A stretch of 64,000 nucleotides of DNA from Roseburia sp. AF12-17LB (GCF_003479605.1 NZ_QUHR01000006.1:124001-188000), one strand, 5' to 3'. Positions 18,854 to 28,535 are shown, counted from the stretch's first letter. A program made the numbers and translations. The notes: generated by a model from the sequence alone, not told the origin.

Positions 18854-20386
18854 ATGAAGACTTTTGCAGCAATTTATATCGGGTCTTATGAAATCAGCAT
18901 GAAAGTGTTTGAGCTTTCCATTAAGAGAGGAATCCGGGAAATTGACCATGTCCGCCATAGAATAGAATTGGGAAGGGATGTTTATTCCCAGGGATATGTT
19001 GGATATGAAACAGCGGATGAATTGTGTCAGGTGCTGAAAGAATTCGTGGGGATTATGGAGATGTATCGGACGGATGAGTATGAAGCATATTCAGGTCTTG
19101 TCATCCGGGATGCACAGAACGAAGCATTTATTTTAGACCAGATACGGATTCGAACCGGACTTAATGTGAAAGTGCTGAGCAATTCGGAACATCGTTTTAT
19201 CAGTTATAAGACGGTGGCATCCCAGAAGAATTTTGAGGATATGACCAGTCAGAATGCAGCAGTAGTTGATGTAGGTGGTGGCAGTATGCAGATAACACTT
19301 TTTGTAAAAGGAAAGGTAGTTACCACGCAGCATCTTCTGATTGGAATTATGCGTGTACAGGAGAAACTCTTTGACCTTGGCATGCAAAGCAGCGGTAATT
19401 ATGAGCAGCAGATACAGGAAGTCGTAGATAAGGAATTAGAGGTCTTTAAAGCTCTTTATCTGCCAAAGGATGGCATCCGTTATGTTATTTTTATGGGAGA
19501 TTATATCTCTGCATTTATGCCGAAAATCAGTAAAGAAAATGGCAAATGTATGGTAGATGCGGACAAGTTCTATCGTTATACGGAGAAGCTGAGAGCCAAG
19601 AATACAGGACAGATTGCAAGAGAATTAGGAATCACCAACGAGAGTGATGCATTGCTGATTCCGGCACTGGTTATCTATCGTCAGTTAGTTGCTGCATTAA
19701 ATGCGCAGAATGTTGTTGTTCCGGGTGTGAATGTAAATGATGGTATAGCATATGATTATGCACAGCGGCATAATATGGTGAAAGCAACACATGATTTCGA
19801 AGAAGATGTAATATCTGCGGCGGAATGTATGTCCAAAAGATATTTCGGCTATCAGCCACATCTTGAAGCATTAGAGCAGATGGCAGTCCGGATATTTGAT
19901 GCCATGAAGAAGATTCATGGATTGGGAAACAGAGAGCGGCTGATGCTAAGGACAGCAGCCATTCTCCATGACTGTGGTAAATTTGTCAGTCTGGTTAATG
20001 GACCGCAGTGCTCCTATGACATTATTATTTCTTCAGAAATTATTGGATTGACTCATCTGGAGCGTGAAATTGTGGCGTCTACGGTACTTTATAATACACT
20101 ACCGATAGACAGCTATGACAGACTGGCAGATAAGATGGATCATGACAGTTATCTTACCGTAGCCAAGCTTGCAGCTATCCTTAAGGTGGCAAATGCCATG
20201 GATAGAAGCCACAAGCAGAAATTTAAGAATGTAAAGACATCTGTTTCCGGAAGAAATCTGATTATTACCATAGAGACGGAAGATGATGTGACCTTGGAAA
20301 AGGGACTGTTTGAGTCCAAGGCGTCCTTCTTTGAAGAAGTATTCAGTATGAAACCGGTGATTAAAGTGAAAAAGGTCTATAGTTAG
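18854..20386 (+). CDS. Exopolyphosphatase, Ppx/GppA family with HD domain
   Basis: The 510-residue product has an N-terminal actin-like Ppx/GppA phosphatase fold, marked by FAAIYIGSYEISMKV at the start and VVDVGGGSMQITLF around residue 137, and a C-terminal HD-type domain (AAILHDCGKFVSL, near residue 375). Ppx degrades polyphosphate; GppA-like members hydrolyse pppGpp. The neighbouring polyphosphate kinase favours the first. GGAGGAGC precedes the ATG. The N-terminal motif has IGSYE where many Ppx have IGSNS, so substrate preference may differ. Confidence 0.88.
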   Translation: MKTFAAIYIGSYEISMKVFELSIKRGIREIDHVRHRIELGRDVYSQGYVGYETADELCQVLKEFVGIMEMYRTDEYEAYSGLVIRDAQNEAFILDQIRIRTGLNVKVLSNSEHRFISYKTVASQKNFEDMTSQNAAVVDVGGGSMQITLFVKGKVVTTQHLLIGIMRVQEKLFDLGMQSSGNYEQQIQEVVDKELEVFKALYLPKDGIRYVIFMGDYISAFMPKISKENGKCMVDADKFYRYTEKLRAKNTGQIARELGITNESDALLIPALVIYRQLVAALNAQNVVVPGVNVNDGIAYDYAQRHNMVKATHDFEEDVISAAECMSKRYFGYQPHLEALEQMAVRIFDAMKKIHGLGNRERLMLRTAAILHDCGKFVSLVNGPQCSYDIIISSEIIGLTHLEREIVASTVLYNTLPIDSYDRLADKMDHDSYLTVAKLAAILKVANAMDRSHKQKFKNVKTSVSGRNLIITIETEDDVTLEKGLFESKASFFEEVFSMKPVIKVKKVYS

Positions 20387-20398
20387 GAGAGTATGCGA

Positions 20399-22594
20399 AT
20401 GGAAAAATTAAAAGAATATACGAATCCGGAATATTATGAAAACCGTGAGTTGAGCTGGATTAAATTTAATGGCAGAGTATTGAATGAAGCAAGAGACAAA
20501 TCCATTCCGCTGCTGGAGCGGTTAAAATTTGTCAGCATTACTTCTTCAAATCTGGACGAATTTTTCATGGTACGTGTGGCTTCTTTAAAGGATATGGTAC
20601 ATGCGGGCTATAAGAAAACAGATATTGCCGGTATGACAGCGTCTGAACAGTTAGCAGCCATTAATCATGATACCAGGGAATTGGTAGAACTGCAGTATTC
20701 TACTTATAACCGTTCCCTGATTCCGCTATTGAATGCAAGAGGAATCTATATTGTAGATGCCTATGAAGATTTGGAAAATTTTCAGGCAGAATATGTAGAC
20801 CGTTATTTTGAAGAAAATATATATCCGGTACTGACACCGATGGCAGTGGATGCATCCAGACCATTTCCGTTGATTCGCAATAAGACATTAAACATTGTAG
20901 CTTTACTGGAAGAAAATCCGAAGAAGGATGACCTCCTTGGCAAAGAAGAAGAGAAGAAGCTTAAGGCAGAGGGGAAGAAGGGCGGAACCATCTATGAATA
21001 TGCAACCGTTCAGGTGCCATCTGTATTACCAAGGCTGATTCCAATTCCATCCGTAAAGGAAGGCGAGAAATCCTTTATCCTGTTGGAGCAGATTATTGAG
21101 AAGAATATTTCCAAATTGTTCTTAGGCCATAAAGTGGTCTGTGCTTATCCGTATCGTATTATGCGTAATGCGGACCTTTCCTTTGATGAGGACGAAGCAG
21201 AGGATTTACTGAAAGAAATTGAAAAATCCCTAAAGAAACGGCAGTGGGGCGAAGTTATCCGGCTGGAAGTGGAATATGGCATTGATAAGCGTCTGCTGGC
21301 ATTTTTAAAGGATGAACTTCGGGTAGAGTCAGAGGATGATATCTTTAAAATCAATGGACCGATTGATTTGACTTACCTGATGAAGATGTATGGACTGGAA
21401 GGCTGTGATGATTTACGTTACAAACCATATACGCCACAGCCGGTGCCGCAGATCCAGCAGGGAGAGAGTATCTTTGATGCGATTAAAAAAGGTGATATTT
21501 TACTGCATCATCCATACCAGACCTTTGATCCGGTAGTCGAATTTATCCGTCAGGCAGCCAAAGATCCGGATGTACTGGCAATCAAACAGACACTTTACCG
21601 TGTCAGCGGCAATTCGCCAATCATTGCATCGCTGGCGCAGGCAGCAGAAAATGGCAAACAGGTATCTGTTCTGGTAGAATTAAAAGCCCGTTTCGATGAG
21701 GAAAATAATATTGTCTGGGCAAAAAAATTAGAGAAAGCAGGCTGCCATGTCATCTATGGTCTGGTGGGCTTAAAGACCCACAGCAAGATTGCACTGGTCG
21801 TAAGAAGAGAAGAAGAAGGCATCTGCCGTTATGTACATCTTGGAACCGGAAACTATAACGATTCCACTGCAAAGCTGTACACAGACTGTGGTATCTTTAC
21901 CTGTTCGGAAGCAATCGGAGAAGATGCAACAGCAGTATTTAATATGTTATCCGGTTATTCTGAACCGCTGTCCTGGAACCGGCTGGTGGTAGCACCAATC
22001 TGGCTGCGGAAGCGTTTCTTGAAATTAATTGAGCGTGAAACAAAATACGCCAGGGCGGGAAAGACAGCCAAAATTGTTGCCAAGATGAATTCTCTTTGTG
22101 ACCGTGATATTATTGCAGCTTTGTATGAAGCATCAGCAGCGGGAGTGCAGATTGATCTGGTGGTACGTGGAATCTGCTGCCTGAAGGTAGGCATTCCAAA
22201 GATCAGTGAAAATATCAGAGTGCGTTCCATTGTAGGAAATTTCTTGGAGCACAGCAGAATTTTCTATTTCTATAATGATGGACAGGAAGAAATTTACATG
22301 GGAAGTGCTGACTGGATGCCGCGTAACTTAGACCGCCGTGTAGAGATTATTTTCCCCGTAGAAAATGAAGAGTTAAAGCATAAAGTAATGCATATTCTGG
22401 ATGTGGAACTGGCAGATAATACGAAAGCACATCTCCTTCAGAAGGATGGCACCTATGAAAAGGTTGACAAACGTGGAAAGGTACTGGTGAATTCACAGCT
22501 GCAGTTCTGCAGGGAAGCAGAAGAAGCAGCACCAAAGCCTGCAGATGTGGTAAAAGACCGTATTTTTATTCCGGCAGAACCGGTAGAGGACTAA
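20399..22594 (+). CDS. ppk: Polyphosphate kinase
   Basis: The 731-residue PPK1 enzyme reversibly builds polyphosphate from ATP. Visible features are the N domain (ENRELSWIKFNGRVLNEA), the H domain (SSNLDEFFMVRVASLKDMV), and the phospholipase-D-like catalytic part with KQTLYRVSG, LKTHSKIALVVRRE (with the expected phosphorylated histidine) and YVHLGTGNYND. The start at 20399 is nine bases behind AGGAG; an ATG at 20393 is only three bases away from it. It starts 12 bases after the exopolyphosphatase stop. Confidence 0.95.
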   Translation: MEKLKEYTNPEYYENRELSWIKFNGRVLNEARDKSIPLLERLKFVSITSSNLDEFFMVRVASLKDMVHAGYKKTDIAGMTASEQLAAINHDTRELVELQYSTYNRSLIPLLNARGIYIVDAYEDLENFQAEYVDRYFEENIYPVLTPMAVDASRPFPLIRNKTLNIVALLEENPKKDDLLGKEEEKKLKAEGKKGGTIYEYATVQVPSVLPRLIPIPSVKEGEKSFILLEQIIEKNISKLFLGHKVVCAYPYRIMRNADLSFDEDEAEDLLKEIEKSLKKRQWGEVIRLEVEYGIDKRLLAFLKDELRVESEDDIFKINGPIDLTYLMKMYGLEGCDDLRYKPYTPQPVPQIQQGESIFDAIKKGDILLHHPYQTFDPVVEFIRQAAKDPDVLAIKQTLYRVSGNSPIIASLAQAAENGKQVSVLVELKARFDEENNIVWAKKLEKAGCHVIYGLVGLKTHSKIALVVRREEEGICRYVHLGTGNYNDSTAKLYTDCGIFTCSEAIGEDATAVFNMLSGYSEPLSWNRLVVAPIWLRKRFLKLIERETKYARAGKTAKIVAKMNSLCDRDIIAALYEASAAGVQIDLVVRGICCLKVGIPKISENIRVRSIVGNFLEHSRIFYFYNDGQEEIYMGSADWMPRNLDRRVEIIFPVENEELKHKVMHILDVELADNTKAHLLQKDGTYEKVDKRGKVLVNSQLQFCREAEEAAPKPADVVKDRIFIPAEPVED

Positions 22595-22912
22595 AGAAAT
22601 CAGACACTTTTGCCGATATATAATATGAAACCATTGAAATAAAGCTCCAGGGAGGGGATTGTCGCATACGGATATGACGGTTATTTTAAGGTTCCGGTTG
22701 TTTTGCTCGTTCATGAGCAGGAAAGACAGCAGAATAGAGGGTATTCGGATGAATCCAGCCGGAAAAAATGTTCCGAAAATGAATTTGAACGAATCTTTCG
22801 AAATGCATTAGACGAGGTGAAAGACAAAAAATAGAAAGTATCTATAAAGAGGGACTGTTGTTTTACAGAAATTGTAAAATGACAGTCCCTCTTGGTGTAC
22901 ATGAGTAGTAAG
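22595..22912. other. Convergent gap with a short open frame of doubtful status
   Basis: Between ppk and the PHP gene. A frame open from 22643 to the TAG at 22832-22834 would read VAYGYDGYFKVPVV and end in FERIFRNALDEVKDKK, which has a protein-like look. It lacks ATG, GTG or TTG near GGGAGGGG at 22650, where the only candidate start is an ATT at 22658 placed too close. It could be a gene remnant. A shared terminator hairpin follows. Nothing else seen. Confidence 0.3.
22848..22892. terminator. Hairpin terminator between ppk and the PHP gene
   Basis: AGAGGGACTGT (22848-22858) pairs with ACAGTCCCTCT (22882-22892), with inner TTTTACA/TGTAAAA pairing. T-tracts are short in both directions, so it may be inefficient. 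Confidence 0.5.
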
Positions 22913-23785
22913 CTATCTGCAATGCAGCGCATTTTTAATATCCGATAAAATATAATAAGGAATCGGCATATGTCTCGTTCCGTTTCCCATGGAAATATAA
23001 GGTTTGTTACTTCCGTGGAAGTCAGAGCCACCAGAAATAAGCAGATGATATTTTTGTGCAAGCTTCTTGATGTTCTGTTCGTCACCAAGCTGGTAGCTGG
23101 AATAGACGGCTTCAATACCATCTAAATGGCTTTCTTCTACCAGTGTCTGAACCAGAGCGTCCAATCGGTCTGCATTCATGCGATAGAGTACCGGATGGGC
23201 TAAAATGGCAAGACCACCGGCATGATGAATCAGGGAAATACCTTCCTGCGGAGTGATTTTAGGACGGTCTACATAATAAGGACAGTCATCCCCGATATAT
23301 TTACTGAATACTGCATTCATATCTTTGGCAAGACCATGATTTACAAGGTATCTTGCAATATGTGCCCTTGTAATGACTGCATCCGGAAATTCTCTGATAA
23401 GACTGTCATAATCAATGGCAAAGTGTGCCTCCTGCTGCAGTTTATCAACCATCAGGCGGTTGCGGTCTGTGCGGGAAGAACGGAATGCATTTAATTTATC
23501 ATTAAATACTTTATCGTCCGGGTTAATATATAGCCCGACCATATGGATTTCACGATCATCCAGTTCACAGGAGAGTTCAACACCGGCAATGACTTCCGGT
23601 GCATCCGGGGAGTTAAGCCGCAAGGTTTCTTCCTGTGCTTCTCTAATACCATCGATACAGTCGTGGTCAGTAAGGGCAAAGGCATATATCGAATGACGTC
23701 TGGCTTCATGAACCAGCTCAGATGGAGTAAAAGTTCCGTCAGAGCAGGTTGAATGTACATGTAAATCAATAAATCCTGTTTCCAT
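22913..23785 (-). CDS. PHP domain phosphoesterase
   Basis: The 290-residue product is a PHP-domain metal-dependent phosphoesterase of the YciV/RNase AM-like group, which includes 3',5'-nucleoside bisphosphate phosphatases and 5'-3' exonucleases acting on short RNA. Metal ligands are seen in DLHVHSTCSDG (near residue 7), ALTDHDCIDG, EVIAGVELSCE, HPVLYRMN and the C-terminal SGGSDFHGSNK. The start at 23785 has AAAGGA eight bases upstream. It stands alone. The exact substrate cannot be read from the sequence. Confidence 0.85.
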   Translation of the reverse strand: METGFIDLHVHSTCSDGTFTPSELVHEARRHSIYAFALTDHDCIDGIREAQEETLRLNSPDAPEVIAGVELSCELDDREIHMVGLYINPDDKVFNDKLNAFRSSRTDRNRLMVDKLQQEAHFAIDYDSLIREFPDAVITRAHIARYLVNHGLAKDMNAVFSKYIGDDCPYYVDRPKITPQEGISLIHHAGGLAILAHPVLYRMNADRLDALVQTLVEESHLDGIEAVYSSYQLGDEQNIKKLAQKYHLLISGGSDFHGSNKPYISMGNGTRHMPIPYYILSDIKNALHCR

Positions 23786-23962
23786 GGTATAATCCTTTCT
23801 AACAGCTCGAAACAATTATTTTTTAGAATTATTTATGAATATGATTATAAGAGTAATCTTTCGTTTTGACAATCCGGAAGAAATGAGAAAAATCTTTTGC
23901 GTATAAAAACAAAGTCCTTTATACTGCAATTAGGAAAAATAATCTGCAGGGGGGCAGGAAGC

Positions 23963-25147
23963 ATGAAAAAAATTTTAGAAGTAAGTATGCTTGGAACATT
24001 TCGAATGCAATATGGAAATCATTCCTTTATCATAGACCGGAAATCAACGACAAAGACGAACCGGCTGCTTCAGATTATTCTGCATGCGGGTACAGAAGGG
24101 GTAACAAGGGAAGAACTGGTGGGAAGACTATGGGAAAATGAGGAGGTCGCAAACCCATCCAACAGTTTCCGGGCAATTCTTTTCCGGGTGCGGAAACTGC
24201 TTAAGGAGCAGGGACTGCCGGAGAGCGATTATATTATAAGCCGAAAGGGAGTTTATTACTGGACACCGGAAATTCCGTATCGTTGTGATTGCATTTCTTT
24301 TGAAGAGAAGGCAGAGCATGCATTGAAACAGGCGGAAGATTTTGGAAAAACAGAATTAGAGGAAGCAGTCAGGCTGTACCGTGGAGAATTTTTGCCGGCA
24401 CTGGGAGCATCGGAATGGGTAATTTTCTGGGCAACGAAATACCGGAAATTATATATGTCCTGTGTAAAGAGACTGTGCGGAATTTACCGGGATGAGCAGG
24501 AGTATCAGAAATTATATGAGATAGCAGAAAAAGCAGCGGTTCTTTATCCACTGGATGACTGGCAGGTATACCAGATGGAGGCATTGATTGCCATGAAGCG
24601 TTCCAAAGAGGCGGTGGCATTATATCATAAGACAGAAGAAATGCTGCTGGCAGAGCTTGGCAGTGAGCCTTCAAAGTCTATGCTGGAACAATTAAAACGA
24701 ATCAGCAGCTGTGTTACGGAGGATGATGCCACTCATATTCAGGCAATACAGGAGAAGCTGGAAGAAGAGAGAGAGGAAGGAGCATTTTACTGTTCGTATC
24801 CTGTTTTCATTGAAAATTACCGCTTTGCAAAACGGGTTTTGCAGCGTACGGGAAAGAGCGCGTGGCTTCTTATGAGCACCATTACCGATGGGAAGGGGTA
24901 TGCTTCTGAAGGCGGTGTTCATTTCGAATACATCCGGGCAGAACTGGAGCAGGCATTGAAAAACTCCCTGCGCAGCGGTGACCTGTATACCAGATACAGC
25001 ACAAACCAGTATCTGATACTTTTAATAGGTATTGAAGAAGAAAATTGCGGACTTGTGATAGAAAGAATCAATGACAACATGGAACGGACGGCTGGAAAGA
25101 AATATGTGAAATATCATAAAGTATTGGTGAATGGAACAGACGAGTAG
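23963..25147 (+). CDS. SARP-like transcriptional regulator (winged helix plus BTAD)
   Basis: The 394-residue product has an N-terminal OmpR-like winged-helix DNA-binding region (about residues 1-95, with GVTREELVGRLWENEE) and a bacterial transcriptional activation (BTAD) helical-repeat domain to about residue 250. The C-terminal part, about 275-394, resembles a degenerate GGDEF fold: LKNSLRSGDLYTRYSTNQYLILLIG has the spacing of such domains, but the GGDEF residues are replaced by STNQY. It is probably a positive regulator; its nearest downstream gene is the surface protein. The ATG at 23963 follows an AGGGGGGCAGGAAG stretch. Confidence 0.8.
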   Translation: MKKILEVSMLGTFRMQYGNHSFIIDRKSTTKTNRLLQIILHAGTEGVTREELVGRLWENEEVANPSNSFRAILFRVRKLLKEQGLPESDYIISRKGVYYWTPEIPYRCDCISFEEKAEHALKQAEDFGKTELEEAVRLYRGEFLPALGASEWVIFWATKYRKLYMSCVKRLCGIYRDEQEYQKLYEIAEKAAVLYPLDDWQVYQMEALIAMKRSKEAVALYHKTEEMLLAELGSEPSKSMLEQLKRISSCVTEDDATHIQAIQEKLEEEREEGAFYCSYPVFIENYRFAKRVLQRTGKSAWLLMSTITDGKGYASEGGVHFEYIRAELEQALKNSLRSGDLYTRYSTNQYLILLIGIEEENCGLVIERINDNMERTAGKKYVKYHKVLVNGTDE

Positions 25148-25313
25148 ATACGAGGAGAAATACAATACAAACAGGAAGATTTAAGTACAATTCGGAAGAA
25201 TAAAGAAAAAATAGAAAAATATAACGCTTTTTATAACACAGAGTAGGCTATGATTGGTTATACAATTCATAAATCAACAGGAAATGGATAAAATGAATAA
25301 AAGGAGAAAAAAC

Positions 25314-28202
25314 ATGAGAGTAGCCAAAATGTTGGGAAAAAGAATTACAGCTTTTGTAATGGCGGCATTGATGGTATTGTCCTTATCCGGAATAACCGGG
25401 ATGACAGTAAAAGCTGCCGAAAAGGATGATACAATTAAGATGCAGCTGCAGGATACGAAGAAAATCGAGTGTTCTGCATGGATTGCTTACGAAACCAAGT
25501 GGAGTGTTACCGGTGGAAAAAATAAGGTAACATTAAAGAATACAAATAAGAAAGAGGTATCTGTAACTGCAGATAAGACAGGAACAGTTACTTTGAAGTG
25601 TAAATATAAGAACTGGCTCCTTCAATGGGAGACAGAAGAGTATACCATTAAAATCAGTAAGAGAACTCCGGTATTTGAAGAGAGCATTTCAAATCTGACT
25701 TATAACGGAAAAGTCCAGACACTGAATGCAAAGAACTTTGTAAAGGATGGTCCAAAGAGTGGTATTGCTGGAACCTGTGACAAAGAGATTTTAAATGCAG
25801 GAACTTATACTTATACGGTTACAACACCGGCAACAGATGTATATGAGGCAGGAAGCAGGACTTATACGGTAACTGTAAATAAGGCAGAGGCAGTAATTAA
25901 GGAAAAACCATCTGCAACAATCAATCATATGTCCGGAAAACTGAGAGAGTCCCATCTGAATGGCGGAATGGCAGTAGCGGTCAATGATGAGAACCAGGAA
26001 CTGGAAGGCCATTTTGAGTGGCGGAGCCCGGATGAGACACTGTGGTTTAATACTACCGGAACTGCAATCTTTGAAGATGTAGACCATCATGTAGTATTTG
26101 TGCCGGAAGGAGATGCAGCAGAGAACTATAAAGAGACGGTATTTATTGTACCGGTAAGAACTTATTTAAAAGCATTGTATGCAAATCTTACAGCCAGCGA
26201 TTTTGAATATAATGGCAGTAATGATGAGAAGAACTTAAGTTGTGATGCCAATGCATACAGCTGGGGAATTGAAAAAAATCCAAGCATTTCCATTACTTAT
26301 ACTTATTATGATGAGGCAGGAAATAAATTAAGCAAAGCACCGGTGGATGCAGGAACTTATACGGTAATTGCAACAGCCAGTGCAAAGAAATTTGAATCCG
26401 CAGACAGTAATGAAGCAGCCTTTACTATCCGGCAGAAACCGTTGACCAATGAAATGGTAACAGCAAAGGATACTGAGTATACCGGAAGCACAGTTGCGGT
26501 TGTGGTAAAGGATGGAGACAAAACATTAGTAGAAGGAAAAGATTATACTGTAATATACAGTGGAAGTAATCCAAATGCAGGAGAGACATCAGCAGCAATT
26601 ACCGGAATCGGTAACTATAAAGGAACGGTAAATACAACCTATACCATTCTTCCGAAAGAAGTGGAAAATGACAGCGTGATTGCAGCTGCAAAGGAAAAAT
26701 ATTATACCGGAAAAGCAGTAACACTCAGTGAAGAAGATGTGACCGTAACTTATAATGGAAAAGTATTAACAGCAGGAACTGATTATACTGTTGGTAATTA
26801 CAAAGATAATGTAGAAGAGGGAACTGCTCTGGCAACCGTAACCTTTACCGGTAACTATAGTGGAACTGTAAATGTAAGTTTTGGAATCAGTAAGATTCGT
26901 GCAAAAGTATATGCTAAATACGGAAATGGAAAACTGCTGCTGTTAAGTGGAAACTGTATTTTAGATCCGGCTGTATTAGAAGAAGCAGCAGATTATGCGA
27001 CCACGGAGGAAAGCGTAATCCGCGGATTCATTTTAGAGGATGAAAATGCAGGTGTAGTGACAACATATACAAAACTTTTCCGCAATACAGAGGGTTATAA
27101 CGTATATGTAAAGGTAGCAGATACATTTACGCAGAAGGCAGAGTTCTACATCCGGAAAGCAGGAACTGTCCGTCCGGAAGGAACAGTTGGTGATGCAACA
27201 GCAAATTATGACTATATAGGAAGAGCAGCAGTTTCTTTAAATCAGCTGAAAGTGACAACTGATATGTCCGGTTTTACTGCACCAGCGTCTTTTGATGCAG
27301 AAAAGAATTATGATGGAAAGATGCCGGTAACCCTTGCATCTGTTTTAGATGCATATGCAGCAAACAGTGGCATTGCAGGGGATGATGCAAGATTCTACCG
27401 CATCGAATGGTACCGGATGATTAATCCGAATTCCTGGCATATTGATGGAGAAATTGTTGATAACAGTTATACCGTTACTTTTATGGTAGACGGAAATGTA
27501 TATCAGGAAGTACGTGAAGTAAAGGGAACGGAAGTTTCTGTAACAGATCCTGTAAAGGCAGAGACAGAGACAACAACCTATGAATTTACCGGCTGGACTT
27601 TAGAAGATGGCAGTAAAGTAAATGTTGCAGATTTAAATGATAGTACCGTAGTGTATGCTTCTTTTGATGAAAAGGAGAAAGAAACTGAGCCGACTGAACC
27701 AGTTGGACCGACCGGGCCAACCGAACCAACCCAGCCGACTGAGCCGACCCAGCCGACCGAACCAACCCAGCCGGCCGAATCAACGGAACCGGCACAGCCG
27801 GCAAATCCAGCCCAGCCAGCATCATCAGAAACAGCGGTAACTCCGGCAGATAACAATACACAGCCGGAGACAGCAGCACAGACACCGGTAATCCAGGCAC
27901 AGACTCCGGTTACACAGACCCAGGTGGCACAGACACCAGTCAGACAGCAGCAGGCAGCACAACAGCCACAGGATGCAGAAGAACCGGTGGTATTAGAAGA
28001 TGAAGAGGTTCCACTGGCGAATGTAACGGACGATAATGCAAAACAGGAAGTAACTGCATTAGAAGATGAAGCAGCTCCTCTGGCAGCAAATCCGGCGGGA
28101 GAAGATAACTGTATCATCCATTGGATTATGATGATTCTTACGATTGTATTTGCAGGATATAATGTAGTAAGGGCAGTACTTCGTCAGAAGAGAAATGCAT
28201 AA
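25314..28202 (+). CDS. Large secreted surface protein with MBG-type repeats
   Basis: The 962-residue product has a signal peptide (basic start, hydrophobic core, likely cut after VKA near residue 36). Then come at least four MBG/YDG-like beta domains (motifs such as YNGKVQTL, DAGTYTV, EYTGSTVAV, YYTGKAVTL, GNYSGTV), an InlB-type beta-repeat-like module (FMVDGNVYQEV, FTGWTLEDGS), and a Pro-Thr-Gln-rich stretch. Two LEDE(E/A)xPLA motifs precede a C-terminal membrane segment with a short basic tail. There is no LPXTG. It is likely exposed on the cell envelope, in adhesion or wall architecture by analogy. The ATG at 25314 follows AAGGAG. Confidence 0.78.
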   Translation: MRVAKMLGKRITAFVMAALMVLSLSGITGMTVKAAEKDDTIKMQLQDTKKIECSAWIAYETKWSVTGGKNKVTLKNTNKKEVSVTADKTGTVTLKCKYKNWLLQWETEEYTIKISKRTPVFEESISNLTYNGKVQTLNAKNFVKDGPKSGIAGTCDKEILNAGTYTYTVTTPATDVYEAGSRTYTVTVNKAEAVIKEKPSATINHMSGKLRESHLNGGMAVAVNDENQELEGHFEWRSPDETLWFNTTGTAIFEDVDHHVVFVPEGDAAENYKETVFIVPVRTYLKALYANLTASDFEYNGSNDEKNLSCDANAYSWGIEKNPSISITYTYYDEAGNKLSKAPVDAGTYTVIATASAKKFESADSNEAAFTIRQKPLTNEMVTAKDTEYTGSTVAVVVKDGDKTLVEGKDYTVIYSGSNPNAGETSAAITGIGNYKGTVNTTYTILPKEVENDSVIAAAKEKYYTGKAVTLSEEDVTVTYNGKVLTAGTDYTVGNYKDNVEEGTALATVTFTGNYSGTVNVSFGISKIRAKVYAKYGNGKLLLLSGNCILDPAVLEEAADYATTEESVIRGFILEDENAGVVTTYTKLFRNTEGYNVYVKVADTFTQKAEFYIRKAGTVRPEGTVGDATANYDYIGRAAVSLNQLKVTTDMSGFTAPASFDAEKNYDGKMPVTLASVLDAYAANSGIAGDDARFYRIEWYRMINPNSWHIDGEIVDNSYTVTFMVDGNVYQEVREVKGTEVSVTDPVKAETETTTYEFTGWTLEDGSKVNVADLNDSTVVYASFDEKEKETEPTEPVGPTGPTEPTQPTEPTQPTEPTQPAESTEPAQPANPAQPASSETAVTPADNNTQPETAAQTPVIQAQTPVTQTQVAQTPVRQQQAAQQPQDAEEPVVLEDEEVPLANVTDDNAKQEVTALEDEAAPLAANPAGEDNCIIHWIMMILTIVFAGYNVVRAVLRQKRNA
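27723..27776 (+). repeat. 18-bp tandem repeat within the surface protein gene
   Basis: Three 18-base units beginning at 27723, 27741 and 27759 encode EPTQPT-type hexapeptides in the proline-rich linker. Related, less regular units flank them. Copy number may vary between strains. Confidence 0.8.
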
Positions 28203-28220
28203 AGGCAGGAGGCAGAAAGT

Positions 28221-28403
28221 ATGAAAAAAGTAGATGGAATCATTGCTGTTATATATGTAATTGCTATGGCAGTGCTGTTTTTCTTAAGAGACTGTGAGAA
28301 AGATCTTCCAATGGGAATTCTGGCACTGGCTGTTACCGCAGCTGCAGTAGCATGTATGGTTATCCAGAATAAAAAGCGTGATAGCAAAGCAGCAAGAGCT
28401 TAA
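28221..28403 (+). CDS. Small two-segment membrane protein
   Basis: Product of 60 residues with hydrophobic segments at about 7-22 and 31-47, ending in a basic tail (QNKKRDSKAARA). AGGAGG lies at good distance before the ATG, and the gene is 18 bases after the surface protein stop, so they likely share a transcript that ends at the terminator behind it. No family recognised; it may help place or anchor the surface protein, which is a guess. Confidence 0.65.
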   Translation: MKKVDGIIAVIYVIAMAVLFFLRDCEKDLPMGILALAVTAAAVACMVIQNKKRDSKAARA

Positions 28404-28429
28404 AAAAATAATATAAATAAGTATTGCAG

Positions 28430-28476
28430 GCAGGACGATAGAAAATGAAAATACATTTTGTCGTCCTGCTGTTTTT
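28430..28476 (+). terminator. Intrinsic terminator after the surface protein unit
   Basis: GCAGGACGA (28430-28438) pairs with TCGTCCTGC (28461-28469), followed by GTTTTT. Confidence 0.75.
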
Positions 28477-28506
28477 AGTTGCCAGCCATTTGAAGAAAGC
28501 TTTCAC

Positions 28507-28535
28507 TTGACATTATTTTAAAATTGAGCTATTGT
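28507..28535 (+). promoter_or_regulatory. Candidate promoter of the 28587 gene
   Basis: TTGACA (28507-28512), 17 bases, TATTGT (28530-28535), about 50 bases before the start. Confidence 0.5.

Noticed and set aside
27723..27776. 18-base repeats considered as CRISPR or regulatory
   Set aside because: In frame with the surface protein and coding for EPTQPT units.
27578..28117. Long minus-strand frame rich in Ser, Gly and Val
   Set aside because: It is the mirror of the Pro-Thr-Gln repeat region of the surface protein gene; low-complexity composition, no start signal.
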